Shown one piece after another: positions 33,673-44,949 of a DNA stretch of 64,000 nucleotides. Source of the DNA: Neoceratodus forsteri. Lineage: Eukaryota > Chordata > Ceratodontiformes > Ceratodontidae. A program made the position numbers and the translations under genes. Numbering within the stretch: the first letter of the stretch is position 1; every line of letters begins with the position of its first letter. Under the pieces are notes generated by a model. The model was not told the origin of the DNA. It saw only the letters and a list, made by a program, of their open reading frames with translations, and searched no databases. Location of the stretch: NCBI GenBank assembly GCA_016271365.2, contig CM057449.1, positions 1,560,684,501 to 1,560,748,500 on the forward strand, given 5' to 3'.

Positions 33673-35231
33673 CTATCTTTGAAGATCCTGCTGTACCTTC
33701 ACCAACAGAGCATCCAAATTAAGTTTCCTGAGAGCCTCTGGGTCTCTAGTGAGGTGTATACCTAGGTACTTAAATGAGGAGGAGGACCATTTCATACCAA
33801 AATGGAGAAAGTTGGCATAAAGAGTGAGAGTATTTAAAGGGAATATAACAGATTTGGATAAATCCAGCTTATAATTGGCAACTTGGCCAAACCTATCAAT
33901 AATTTGCAATGCATGTGTTAGGGAGGATTCCGGATTTGCCAAATGCAAAAATATATCACCAGCGTACGCTGAGAGGGTCAGGGATTGTTGGTATACCGAG
34001 CAACCAATGACCTGGGGGAGTGTTAATACTAATTAACAAGGGTTCTAAATATAAATTAAAACAAAAGGAGATAGGGACAGCCTTGCCGAGTGCCAGTAAA
34101 CAGGGGGAATCGGGAGGAGAAAACCCCGTTACAATAAATTCTAGCGGTAGGAGATTTGTATACCGTCTGAATCCAGTGAATAAAAGTTTCCGGAAAGCCC
34201 ATTCTCCGAAGAGTGGCCCAAAGAAAGTCCCAATGTACTCTGTCAAAAGCTTTTTCTGCGTCTAGTGAGACTAAAGCCATAGGAATCTGGGAGTCTTGGG
34301 CCACTTGAAAAACATGCGAAAGAGTTTGCAAATGATCAGCAGGGGATCTACCTTGAACAAACCCCACTTGTTCGGAACTCAGCAAAGTAGACCAAACCTG
34401 TTTAATTCTAAGGGATAGAATTTTGGTTAGAATTTTAATGTCATAGTTTAGTAGTGAAATCGGACGGTAACTGGCAGGATCCCTCTGAGGTTTATCTGGT
34501 TTCAGGATCAGAACAATCGTGGCTTCCAATGAAGTAGAATCTAGGGAGTCAGAGGTGAACATGTAGTTAAATAAATTCAAGAGAAGGGGAGCTATCTCCT
34601 TACAAAAAACTTTATAGAAGTTGGAGGGAAAACCATCAGGTCCTGGGGATTTGTCCAGTGCTAGCCCATTAATCGCTTCCTCAACTTCGGCCAGAGTAAT
34701 AGGGGAGACTAGAGCCTCGGATTGGTGGGCTTGTAGGGAGGGGAGATGTAAATCATCCAGAAATTGTTCAATACGGACATGGGAAGGTTGAGAAGGGCCC
34801 TTGCTATATAAGTCCCTATAGAAGGCCTCGAAGATCCGAGAGATATCCCGAGGGGAGGTTTTAATAGAGCCATCTGGGGAATACAGGGCGGGAATTAGTC
34901 TCAAACTTTCTACTTCCCTTAGTCGAAGGGCTAGCATTCTACCTGATTTCTCACCTTGGTCAAAATAACGGGCTTTGGTTTTAAGGATGGCATATTCTGC
35001 CTTTTCCCTTAACAACTCGTCATATTCATTCCGAAGTTTCAACAAAGCTTCTAAATCGGATTGGGAGGAGGAGGAGGGTAAATTATTTTCGGCCAACCTA
35101 GTCTGATTTGACAGCGAGATGGCTCTAGCCTCTCTTTGTTTTTTCCTTTTAGACGCTAACTTGATAAATTCACCTCTGATGAAACATTTAAAAGAGCACC
35201 ATATTAAGTCCTCCCTAGTTGTGGAACCCAC
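33673..35231 (-). pseudogene. L1-type ORF2 reverse transcriptase with YAGD in place of YADD
   Basis: The frame 35231-34056 carries the linker (KTKARYFDQGEKSGRMLALR), GLALDKSPGPDGFPSNFYKV, ILKPDKPQRDPASYRPISLL, LLSSEQVGFVQGRSPADHLQ, MALVSLDAEKAFDRVHWDFL and TGTRQGCP. A frameshift near 34056 moves the rest into other frames. The catalytic box (33955-33966) reads YAGD rather than the family's (Y/F)ADD, so a catalytic aspartate is lost. The following segment continues with LQIIDRFGQVANYKLDLSKS and FKYLGIHLT. Confidence 0.88.
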
Positions 35232-35297
35232 ATTAAAACCTATAAAATCAGCAATCAGCGACTTAATGTGTGAAATTGTACGTTCCTCCTTTAGGAG

Positions 35298-35951
35298 CTA
35301 TGTGTTTAATTTCCATGAGGTGTCTCTATGAGCACTCGGGTTAGGGGAAATCGAAATCCATGCCATAGAATGGTCAGAAATGACAACTGGCTCGATACCT
35401 GTCAGCTGAATACCCTTAAGAAAATTGTTACTAATTAGGATGAAATCGATTCTGGACCATGAACGGTGGACTTGGGAGTAAAATGAAAACAACTGATCAG
35501 AGGGATGAAGCAAACGCCATGGGTCACATAGACCCAGTAGGTCCATGAAGTCCCTCAGAGCAAGTTGTGAGGGGGAAAGTGGTTTTAAAGGCCTATAGGT
35601 TTTATCCAGGTCTTGTGACGGGGCAATATTCCAGTCACTGCCGAGAATTAATGAGGAGGGCAGCAGTCCACTCAACCTGTCAGCCAGTCTCATAAGAAAA
35701 TCTGGGTCTCCACCCACTGGGCCATAAATTGCACCTAAGACCACACTGACATTGTAAAGCAAACCTTTAACAATGACAAATCTACCCTCTTGATCCTTTA
35801 AACATTCCTCTGCCAAAAATGATACATGTCTTTTCACCAAAATAGCCACCCCTTTGCTAGATGATGAGCCACAGGAAACAAAGATTTGAGAAAAACCCTG
35901 CTGGCGCAGCTCACTGACTTCCGAATCCAGAAGTTGGGTTTCTTGTATCAA
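35298..35951 (-). pseudogene. L1-type ORF2 endonuclease domain
   Basis: A 217-codon frame covering most of the APE endonuclease: MIQETQLLDSEVSELRQQGF at the start (the catalytic E is in the QET box), then KGVAILVKRHVSF, VVLGAIYGPVGGDPDFL, LILGSDWNIAP, RSWSRIDFILISNNFL and the terminal VISDHSMAWISI containing the catalytic SDH. All core boxes are readable. The first strands upstream of QET lie in a disturbed frame (35951-36010). It is followed after a stop by the RT frame. Confidence 0.85.
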
Positions 35952-37157
35952 AAGGATGTCAATATTAAAAAGGGCTCAGTGTTTGAAAACCTGATATCTT
36001 TTAGACATGTCTCTGACACCTCTGACATTCCATGTTGCAATTTTGATTGGCACCGTTGTCATGTATTTGTTTGTTTGGGAACAAGGTACTCATATATCAT
36101 TAACCAAATAGATCACCACAAAAGGCACCCCCCCATCCCCATCAACCCCGGAGACTGAGCTTCACTATAACAGATCCGTCTCTCGCAGCACGTAACCATA
36201 GTTAAAAATGCGAATAACATTAACCATGTCACATTAACTTCAGACATTATAGTCAGCGAGACAGATTTCTGATCAAAAAGACCCCCCTTCCCTCCACAAA
36301 CCCATACAGCTATATACAAGAGGTCCCCCAGTGAATATGAGAGCAGTTCTGGACTCATCTGGAGCTATTACGGAGGACCAGACCCCATGAGCAGCATTTC
36401 GATGAGAGGCAAAGTCTAAACTTGACTGCCAATACCAAAGTGAGACATTGTGCTTTGATTCTATCAAAATTAACAAGTGAGAACAAAAGTAACCGGAATC
36501 GCTATGCCTCCCGAGAAATGTGCCCTTCCCCCCCTTCTCTGGTGCGCTATGCAGCTCTCCCTGCACCAGCTCCATCTCGGAGCCCCCCACCCATCACCCC
36601 ACTTGAGAAAACGAGAATGCACCCTACTATAATTACATCGAGAATTAAGGGAGCTAGCCAGAACGCAAAAAAAGAGAAGGGCTCCTAGATTACCCGCTCC
36701 TAAAGAAGTGAAATATCCGTGCCACAAAGTTAAACATCCCACCCTACTTTGGTTGTAGCAGTTACCTTGGGGAGCATCTTTCAGGTCAGTTTGAGGTATT
36801 AGCCGGATTATCCCGAGGGTAGAGACCCCAGGGCTCCACTGCAACCCGTGACAGAGCATCCAGTCTCAGGCACTGCTGACCTCACGAGAACAAGGAAGTG
36901 ACAGGGGGACTGGAAAATTGAAGGACCAGGAGGTCCAACCTTGAAAACAGCCAGTGGAAACGCCCGCTGCACAAAAGTTCCCCCATCTACCCACTGGGAC
37001 ACGTATATACATCCCCGAGGCGAAACCAGGACTAGGAGGCCTCACCCAGGCCCAACCGGCCTACACAACTTGCCCGTAGGGCATCTAAGACCGGGAAAAA
37101 GAGAACCCACCGAGGAGGTAAGGATTTAACCAGAACAAGCATAAAAAGCACTAGAAT

Positions 37158-38074
37158 TCAAACAGTCCCAGTTAGAGTGCATCCAGATTTGAACAAGTTA
37201 GGGATTTTGGTGGTGAGATCCGTGGCTGCTTGCTCCGGAGATTCGTAAGAGTACCATACCCTGTCGATCATCACCTGCAATTTGGCTGGGTAAAGCATTT
37301 TATAGCGTATGCTTGCAGCAATCAACTTGCTGACCGTGGGATGAAAAGCCACCCGTTTTTGACACGTTTCAAAGGGAAGGTCCAGGGCTATACATAGCTT
37401 AGCCCCATTCCACAGTATAGCTTGAAGCTCTCTTGATTTGGTGAGCACATGTTGTTTCTCCAGTTAGCTGAGGAACTTCACTATGATAGGCCTTTGGTGG
37501 GGGGTGGGGCTCCAGGTGAGGATTTCGGCCTGAGGGAACGATGGGCCCGCTGTAAGTGATATTGAGGGTTAAGGGGAGACGGGCCGACGATCTTGCTGAA
37601 GAATTTTTGGAGAAAAGTAATGATGTCAGCTCCTTACTCTGTTTCAGATAAGCCCAAAACCAGCAAGTTATTCCTCCTGCTTCTCCCCTCCAAATCCTCT
37701 GTTTTTAATTGGAGTTTGCTGATTTGTTGCTTGAGTTGAACCACTTCTGGGTCCATCCTCTCCCTCCATTTCTCTAGAGACAAGGTTCTTGCCTCCGAAT
37801 CCCCCATTCTAGTAGACAACGTGCTGAGGTCTCCTTTAAGGGATTTTAGCTCGGCAGATATATCCTCCAGCGTTTCTTTAAATGGCATCAGCTCCTGGAG
37901 GAAGCGATCCTCGGTTAGGGGAGCCCCTGAGGTGCTGGAAGAGCTTATTTCAATAGTGTTCCCAGAGATTTGGTGTTTGGACTTCTTGGTAGATTTCTCG
38001 GGAGTAGGTGGCGGGGTGTGCTTGATTCCGGCCTGCTTCATCTCCGCTTCCATCGCTATTTCAGAGCCGTTCAC
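37158..38074 (-). pseudogene. L1-type ORF1 (coiled coil, RRM and C-terminal domain), broken
   Basis: The frame 38074-37634 starts MNGSEIAMEAEMKQAGIKHT, has an acidic/Ser-rich leader and then heptad-like sequence (FKETLEDISAELKSLKGDLS, VVQLKQQISKLQLKTEDLEG). It enters the RRM at RSRRNNLLVLGLSE. After a stop and an indel, the C-terminal domain reappears at 37448-37158 with SRELQAILWNGAKLCIALDL, PTVSKLIAASIRYKMLYPAK and WYSYESPEQA. ORF1 proteins are RNA-binding trimers that package LINE RNA; here the middle third is lost to frame damage. Confidence 0.82.
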
Positions 38075-38285
38075 GAAGGTAAACTCAGGCAGAAAGCTAA
38101 TCGTTGCAGCCAGTAATGTTGAGGAAACTTAAAGTTGAAATCCGAGTAGCGTTGTGCACCAGCAGTAGGGGGAAAAAAACGCTTTATTAATGGGTGATAT
38201 GTGGGAGCCCCGAAGAAGTGCTGCTTCTAGGCGCTCTGCATCACGTGACCCCCATCCCACTCATTTTATAAAAATGTTGTAATAC

Positions 38286-38450
38286 ACAGGTTTGCAGGAA
38301 CTGCACTAAGAGTGACTGATTTTGTCAGGCATCTTCCAACCAGTGACAACATTAAAATTCTAGAACCTTAGTGGCACTATACGCATGAAATACTCAGAAA
38401 TGCAAAAGCTGCAAAAATGATTTTATTATGAACAATTTTAAACACTCAAT
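38286..38450 (-). repeat. Dispersed repeat, copy B of an inverted pair
   Basis: Reverse complement of 8880-9035: AATACACAGGTTTGCAGG at one end, CTTCCAACCAGTGACAACAT, TTCTAGAACCTTAGTGGC, and AAAATGATTTTATTATG at the other. The LINE at 31917-38254 inserted about 20 bp outside its edge. Confidence 0.7.
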
Positions 38451-38640
38451 TTATAAGCCAAAAACAGTTCTGAAATTAGAGTGCTTCTATTCTTCATTAA
38501 AGCAGCACATTCTGTGAAAACAAGCAAAGAGTATGCATAATTTCTGTGTTAATGTACCTTATAGAAATACATGCATGTGGTAGTAATTTATCACACATTT
38601 TTAGAAGATGTCTAAATCTTTCTGTGTATCTTTTAATCAG

Positions 38641-38693
38641 GCAGCTAATTCACAAATTAGAAACCATGGTGAAGACAAGCTCCTTTGACTTTG
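38641..38693 (+). CDS. Internal coding exon 3 of 3, same unidentified gene
   Basis: A 53-nt micro-exon lies between the acceptor TATCTTTTAATCAG and the strong donor G|GTAAGTA. Its first G completes the arginine codon left by AG at 7172. It then encodes QLIHKLETMVKTSSFDF and one leftover base (phase 1 out). The peptide joins smoothly to exon 2 (LLFGFLR-QLIHKLE). Exons this short are less secure, but both splice sites are consensus and the phase agrees. Confidence 0.65.
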
Positions 38694-39279
38694 GTAAGTA
38701 TAAATAATTCTCTGGTTTCTGTGTGTGTATGTGTGTTTGTTGGCTTGAGTAAGCTAGTAAGCAGAAAGGCCTCTTTGTGAAGTGTGAGGCAGCTTAAGCA
38801 CATTTTGCTTTTCCCCGTTTCAACAGAACTGAATACCCGATCTGCAGAAACCACATACTGTACCAGCACACATTTCTGCTGAGTGGGGTTAAACCGAAAT
38901 CTGTGCACAGTTTGACAGTGAGAAACTGGGAGTACGATAGGTCTAAACTGTGGTTCCTTTTGGGCATCGTGACTGGCATTAACTCCTCTTACCTGAAGAT
39001 TTTGGATTACACTGTAGTGCTCACTGTAGCCATCACTGACCTTGCCTAATGATCACATCTACCGTCAGTAGCCTACCTAATGGTGGTCCAGTGACTCTGG
39101 GGCAGGTGTATATAAGGCCAACTTTGGGAGTGACCTCTGTTCTCTCACGAGGCTGGTGGAGGGCAGTTGTGCTGCAGAACTGATGCGCACACAGCTAGGG
39201 AAGGGAGCATTAGGGTGTGTTGCCCTCTTGTACCCACTGCAGCCAAGTGGGTCCTTGTAGGGTCTAGGGAGGAGCTACA
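38694..39279 (+). other. Intron 3 start, nothing recognised
   Basis: Begins at the GTAAGTA donor. A short GT-rich tract lies at 38720-38740. No repeat or gene evidence in the rest. Confidence 0.4.
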
Positions 39280-39965
39280 CCTTGTATCCTCAAGTTTATT
39301 GCAGGAGTAACTCCATTGAGCAGGCTCATTCACAAGGAGGCCCTGAGACAAATATCAGGAGCACAAAGTAGTAGCATGATAGTACATACAATCATACATA
39401 ATCCAGGTAGCAACACAGAGTGTATACATAAATAATACACGCAGTAAGAGTGGGTACATTGTGCAAAAACAATAAGCCTAATAGAACATACACAAGAGTA
39501 GCAGGATGAGATTTATATAGACGTGGAATACAGTAAACAATGCAGACATAGTAAACGGTAAATGACAATGGCCCACGAGTGAGCAATATGTACATCTAGA
39601 TTAAAAAAATGGAATAGAGACTTCTAACTGACAGAGGCTGAACTAAGGCAGTAAATAAAGTGCAAGGCTTAAGGTGGATACCAGTCACACAGAAAGATGG
39701 CCACGAGAGAGTTCATTTAGTACTGGTGTACTGGTAGTGCGAAGTTGGAGTACACAAAGAGATTGGGGGGGAGGTGGGGACACGATAATGGGGAGGGATG
39801 AGAGGGGGGAGTAGCAGAGTGAGGGAGAGACGAAGGCAGATAGGAGGGAAGGGGGAATGTGCTGTGGTAGGACTGAAGAAGGGAGGGTAGGGGGGAGATG
39901 TGTTGTGGTAGGACTGGGGGATGGTGTGGGATAAGGGGCTGGGCAAAGACAACTGCATTGACGCA
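39280..39965 (-). mobile_element. Probable L2-like LINE 3' region fragment
   Basis: Starts with TTTATTGCAGGAGTAACTCC and GGCTCATTCACAAGGAGGC, weakly like the reversed 3' tails at 11806 and 25440. It then has AT-rich sequence and a purine-rich stretch with a 60-bp-scale repeat (GTGTTGTGGTAGGACTG near 39860 and 39900) like the body of the LINE at 11806-15545. Assignment is tentative. Confidence 0.4.
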
Positions 39966-40074
39966 ACTAGGAGTTACCCTGGTGGTGGGACAGTGAGATC
40001 TGGGGACCTAAAAGGGGGTAAGGGTTAAAAAAAAAATTATAAAAATGCAGGTAATGGCTTCTTCCATCTGTTTA

Positions 40075-40145
40075 TGAATTGTAAAGCGCTTTGGGATATA
40101 CTGTAGTATATATGAAGGGCCCTATATAAAACCTTATTCCATTCT
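40075..40145 (+). repeat. L2/SINE-type 3' tail fragment
   Basis: The sequence TGTAAAGCGCTTTGGGATAT followed by GGGCCCTATATAAAA is the familiar 3' end shared by several vertebrate L2-driven SINEs and LINEs. Only about 70 bp is recognisable. Confidence 0.55.
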
Positions 40146-40289
40146 GTGTTAATCTTGCGTATTCAAACCAAGCTGAAGGGTTATATATTATTATTCATTC
40201 TAAATTTTTTTTTTTTTTTTTTACCACTTGATTACCCAGGATTGCTCAGTTTAGATCCAACATTATCTTGTAGTGAGGTCCCACTTCTA

Positions 40290-40435
40290 CCTGTTTTTAT
40301 AGCTGGGATGACTGAAACAGATGGTTGTCAGGTGACTGGCTCAGGGTCACATAGTGGGTCAGTGACTGTGGTAGGGTTTGAACCTAGGCTATCCTGATTT
40401 ACCATGTTGTGCTCTAACCACATCTACAGACTAGA
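40290..40435 (+). repeat. MIR-like (CORE-SINE family) fragment
   Basis: GGTGACTGGCTCAGGGTCAC, then ATAGTGGGTCAGTGACTGTG and GGGTTTGAACCTAGGC, then CTCTAACCAC. This follows the order of the well known 3' half of MIR-type SINEs. It is an old fragment, and no A/B box pair is preserved. Confidence 0.6.
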
Positions 40436-40873
40436 TCACCCTGTCCCTGACCCACTGTTAACTTCCCAAACTACTTGAACCATTGGGTTTTTTCCTTTTG
40501 TTTTTAACACTTGTGAGCCCCTATTATTTTTTTATTGGCTCTATTTAAAAACAATCAAGTGTTTCCTTGTTGACAGATTTGTATGCAAATGCACTTGATC
40601 ACATGCTTCCTATTGAGCTTTGTATTAATGTGTCCTTTGCTTTGTTTGAATATGTATATTCAAAGTGCTTTGTTTCCATTTATCTTGTTAGTCACTGGGC
40701 ACTTGTAAAAATGGGCAATTTTGCTCACACGCCTTCCAGTATAAAAAAATAAAATAAATGAAATGATAAAATGTCTTTTTTGTGTATTACAGTACCTCTT
40801 TTCTATCACAGTCTTTGGGTCACTTGTGGTGACTGAGTCAGTATGTTCTAGTAGTACATTTTAATGGGGGAAA
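40436..40873. other. Unassigned sequence
   Basis: AT-rich with no recognisable feature, up to the left end of the old DIRS element. Confidence 0.4.
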
Positions 40874-40889
40874 GTTCCCTGATCATCTT

Positions 40890-41065
40890 TGGGGGTATCT
40901 CAGTCATCTGGTCACACTGTATTAACTTCACTGTTGGTGAAGCAGGATCCACATGGAAGATTTTCAGCAGTACCACAGGGGCCGCCCATGCTGACGTCAT
41001 TTGTTGATGCCATTAACCCTATAAAGGCATGAGCAGCCCCACTCTCTCCTCCGCTCTTTCCTGCC
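40890..41065 (+). repeat. Left inverted terminal repeat of the old DIRS element
   Basis: Matches the reverse complement of 53035-53207 at nearly every base through GGTCACACTG, ACTTCACTGTTGGTGAAGCA, GGATCC, AGCAGTACCAC and GGCCGCCCATGCTGACGTCA. In DIRS elements these repeats hold promoter and replication signals. A CCTATAAAGG TATA-like box lies near 41017. Confidence 0.82.
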
Positions 41066-41099
41066 GTCGACTCTGTTCGCATGGGTCTCTGTGGAAGCT

Positions 41100-42487
41100 C
41101 CGTCACAGTTTCACACCATTTTTGCTCACGACGTTTAGTTTAGTTTTAGAATCTCTTTTTTTATGAGGTTTCTTTACCTCGTTTATGTCGAGAGTTAATC
41201 CTTCCACTTCTTGCTTCCTTCGCTGCCGCTGTGGAAAGAGGAATGCCTCATCAGAGGAGCATACTCTCTGTGTCTGCTGTCTTGGGCCTGACCACAGCAT
41301 CTCGGACTGTGAGCTCTGCCATAAATTTAATCAAACCACCCTCAGGTGACGAAAAAAGGCTCTCAGAAAACTCCTGATGGATAAACTGGTAGCCAGTTCT
41401 GGGCAGAGGTTCTCGGGGGTCCCTCCTTCTCAGTCACCTGTGGCTTCGTTGAGCTCCCAGTCCACTAAGGCCTAAGATAAGTCCTCAGGGAGAAGTCAAA
41501 AGAAAGACCGAAATCAGGATTATTCCACCTGGTGGCATTCCTGCTCCTTGGCAGCTACTTCTTCTTCCTCGGGGGGGGGGGCGGTTACTGTCTCAGCTGT
41601 GGCTGCACAAATGCCTGTTGCTGTCCAGGTCTGTGTTCCTACCAGACCCATAACGAGAGCGCCGCCTCCTGCCTCACTAGGCGACCGGTCATCGGCACTA
41701 GGGTCGTTGATGCCTGACTCATTGACATCCCTTCAGTCGAGGCTTGATGCTTCCCCAGCTCTTCGAGCTCCCAAGGCCCGATGAATGGGTTGTCGTGCCC
41801 TTTGTCGTCATCCCTCCTCCGATGCAGCAGTCTACTGTCATCGACCATAACGATATTCTGACCAAGTTTACCACAGTCTTGGTCCTCCATCTAGGCACTT
41901 ATTGGCACGGGTCCCCTGCGCCATCAATGTCCCTGTCATCGACGCAGTTTCGGCCCCCTCAGGTGGTTCCCCTGGGGTTTCATTGGTCCTTTGTTCGGAT
42001 CTTGAACTGGAGCAGGTCACATCAAGGAGTAGTATGACCCTGACCTCATCTTACCCGAGGAAGAGGAGCCTCTTTCCTCTGACAAATCCACTGCCTTCTC
42101 AGTGAGCGAGGACTTTGTCAAGCATACTCCCAGGTCTCCTTTAGACTGGACCCTACTTTCTTCAATGTTATGAAGCAGCTGTCTACAACAATGGGCTTCC
42201 ACACTGAGGAAGAGGATGCCACCAGACGGGAGCTGCTAGACTTTCTGGAAATTCCAGAATCTCCTTCTAAAGTCATTCCTCCTATCCTCCCAGCTCCGAG
42301 GAATGCCACCACAGCTGCCTGGCACAGACCTGATATGGGACCGGCCATGTCCCGCAGGGTAGACCGGTTATATCATGCCCCCCAGGCCTTTCTTACTATG
42401 CTGCCCAACCTGAGACCGATTCAGTGGTCATCAAGGCAGCTCATGATGGGTCTAAATTGCCTAAGCACATCAGTTCCCTCCCCTTGA
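41100..42487 (+). pseudogene. Old DIRS gag-like region
   Basis: Broken frames. Near the start is a CVCCLGPDHSISDCELC stretch (41265-41320), a C-x2-C-x4-H-x4-C zinc-knuckle spacing. The 3' part (42170-42487) reads KQLSTTMGFHTEEEDATRRE, EIPESPSKVIPPIL and QWSSRQLMMG, like the gag-like ORF of the younger copy (DIPESRRF region). Sequence between is Ser/Pro-rich and frame-shifted. Homology ends about 42490. Confidence 0.6.
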
Positions 42488-43274
42488 CAGGGAGTCCCAG
42501 AGGATTGGCCTAGGTGTGTGACAGGGCTGAATATGGCCATGTCTCAGTTGTTATGGAGAAAGAGTTTAAATGCAAGGATCTGTTCTATTCTCTCCTTTTC
42601 TGTCTCTTCTCTGTCTATTTACGCAACCAAAATTTCTTGTGAGACCTAGGACTTGATCACCCTGACAGTCTTGCAGTTCTCTGCCTCTTGCTGTCTCTCT
42701 ACTCTCACTTGCTGTTCTGTCTTTTCTTCCCCCTTGCATATCTGTTGGTATAAAAATATATGTGAATAATTTTGTGGAAATGTAATTGATAGTTCTATAC
42801 CAGCTATTTAAAACCCTGTAGTAACTGGAATTGTGTTTAATAGTATTGCACCAGGTGAATCAATAGCCACAGTGATGTAGTAATTCATGATCCTTTTTCT
42901 GAAATGACCATTTACACAGTTAGAATATTCTGTGGACCCCCACTGCACCACCACCATCAATGCACAAAGAGTAATCTAATTGAAATTCATAGGCAGAGCA
43001 ACAGATTGATAGTTTTAAACTATCAGTCAGTACTGGTATCGGCAATTTTTTTTTATTATTGTAATCACTTTGTTGACTGGGTAAGCACACTGGGCCAAGG
43101 CCCATTTTTAGGAACGACCCGGTGCCACTACATATGCAATTTAGACGATCCAATATTACAGTAAATACATACAGAAGGTTTCAAATGGTTCATACAGTAC
43201 ACAATGACCTACAACTTAGTTCAACCTTAACAACATTTGCAAATGGTTTGTTGCAGCAAGTAAGATTTTTAACT

Positions 43275-43567
43275 CTGCCCGGTGGCACTGAGGGTTGAGT
43301 TGCTGGACGCCACACTGGCGACCCGTGTTCGGGAGTAAGCTCAGGCTGCCGGGGGTTGGCAAGGAAGGAGAGGATTGAACGTCCAATGGACTGCTCTCCT
43401 CTCCTGGGGTAGGATCTGATCTGGGGATTTCCCCCCACCTGATAGCGTCTCCTAGTGGGGACTGGGGGACGCTTACTCCGAGGGGGATAGCAGTGGGGGA
43501 TGGTGTCTGGCACCTGCGGAAGGGGGCGTGAGTGCACCCTCCGCGTGCCAACGCCATTGCACGTCTG
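43275..43567 (-). repeat. GC-rich ~300-bp repeat, copy 4
   Basis: Core CCGGTGGCACTGAGGGTTGA, then GTTGCTGGACGCCACACTGG and GCGACCCGTGTTCGGGAG, with the far edge CCATTGCACGTCTGC. It is the clearest match to copies 1 and 3. Confidence 0.65.
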
Positions 43568-44094
43568 CACCAATGGGGTGGAAAGAAGGAAATACCCTGG
43601 CACCTGGTAGGCGAAGGTGGGTCCAGTGGTCAGCCCTCACGCCCAATGCTGGGCCTTACAGTCCTGCTTCCAGTACTCCTTCCAAGCCCCTGTTTGCTCC
43701 ACTAGATTTACAGATAGAGTGCCAGGAGGAGTTGGGCAAAATACTGGCAGGGGCAAAGCTGCGTCAGCATATTGTGGTTTTTGGCAGCGTGATCTCCGGG
43801 GGTCTGTACCCTGTTTCACAAAATGCCGGCTGCATCAGGGAGAAGATACAAATAAAAGTATATATTGGGACTACGGGGGGATCGGTGTACTCGAGCCACA
43901 ATATATGCTGCAGTGGCTCTGTTCAAGTTTACCAGTAGTACTTTAAATTCTGGACACCCCATGTCGGTCAGTCCCATGCACATGGGGAGTCCTTGCTTGA
44001 TTGGCAATTTGTGGTTGTTGCTGGAGTGCTTCAGATAAGGTGTGTACTGCTTGTCTTCGTTATTACACTGGCTCCTCACAGACTCCTCCCCCCT

Positions 44095-44100
<6 letters not shown>

Positions 44101-44146
<46 letters not shown>
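44101..44146 (+). repeat. (CA)n microsatellite
   Basis: An uninterrupted CA dinucleotide run of about 23 units followed by CTCACTCACTC. It creates meaningless Thr-His frames on both strands. Confidence 0.97.
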
Positions 44147-44149
<3 letters not shown>

Positions 44150-44949
44150 TCACTCTTCCTTTGTGCTGGGTTGCTCCCAAACCGACACTCTGCCTCCCTC
44201 TGCACGTTCTGTCGCACAAGTTTTTTTTATTTTGTTAGATGTGTTTGCTTTCAGTTGGTACTATCTTGCTCCAGGAATATAGCGCATGAACGTTTTGTCA
44301 CTTTGTTTTGGAGTGGGAGCAAGTGGTGGCAAGCGGCGTAGCAGTCAGGGAGTGAAGTGGAAGGATGATGCATGTTTTGGCAGGCGGAGTTCAACAAGGC
44401 AAAGCCAGGACGAGTCCAGGAGGACATGCATTCGAATGGAGTGGGAAACATCAGTGGAGGAAGTAAACGTTTGTATGAGGGGGAAGGAGGGAGGAAGGGG
44501 GTAGCCTAGCCATAAAAGAAGGCATACGTTAGGAAACTTGTGTTGGGAAATGAGCACGTTCAGGCTGCAGTCGTAACTTGGTGAAATGTTTTGAAGATAT
44601 ACTGTTTCATGAACTGGGAGCGAGTGGGGTAGGTAAAGTTGAAGTGAGGGGTGGCAGGCTATCGGGACATCAGACTGCATGAAACTAGAAGGGAAAAGAA
44701 AGCCTCCAATTGCCCACTGCCTGCTGTTTAACTTAATATTGCTACATTGTGTGTGTATAGCTTATGACACCTGCCACATCTGATCATGTCTCCCGGACAG
44801 AGGTTTGTTTTTTTTTGGGGGGTCCATGCTGGACTCCAGTATACAGCAAAGACACAGTAGGCTGCTTTGCCTGATTTGCATTATATATTTTAATACATGT
44901 GTATATATATATATAGAGAGAGAGAGAGAGCGAGCGAGCAGTGGGGAGT

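Larger units (their letters stand above)
31917..38254 (-). mobile_element. Full-length but inactivated L1-group (Tx1-like) LINE
   Basis: Minus strand. The poly(A) end is at 31917 (T run on +) and the 5' end near 38254 (GGGGGTCACGTGATGCAGAG on -). It has a 5' UTR, ORF1 (38074-37158 in two frames), ORF2 endonuclease (35951-35298), RT (35231 to about 33673) and a C-terminal region down to 32293. A 13-bp target duplication flanks it. Several frameshifts and a mutated catalytic box show it is dead. The two-ORF plan with a coiled-coil ORF1 is diagnostic of the L1 group; endonuclease style (GSDWNI, RIDFILIS, ISDHSMA) suggests the Tx1 branch. Confidence 0.9.

Noticed and set aside
42904..43164. Short + strand frame in the patch inside the old DIRS
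   Set aside because: AT-rich sequence without motif or homology that I can see.
44001..44341. Open frames with Thr-His runs
   Set aside because: Direct translation of the (CA)n microsatellite.
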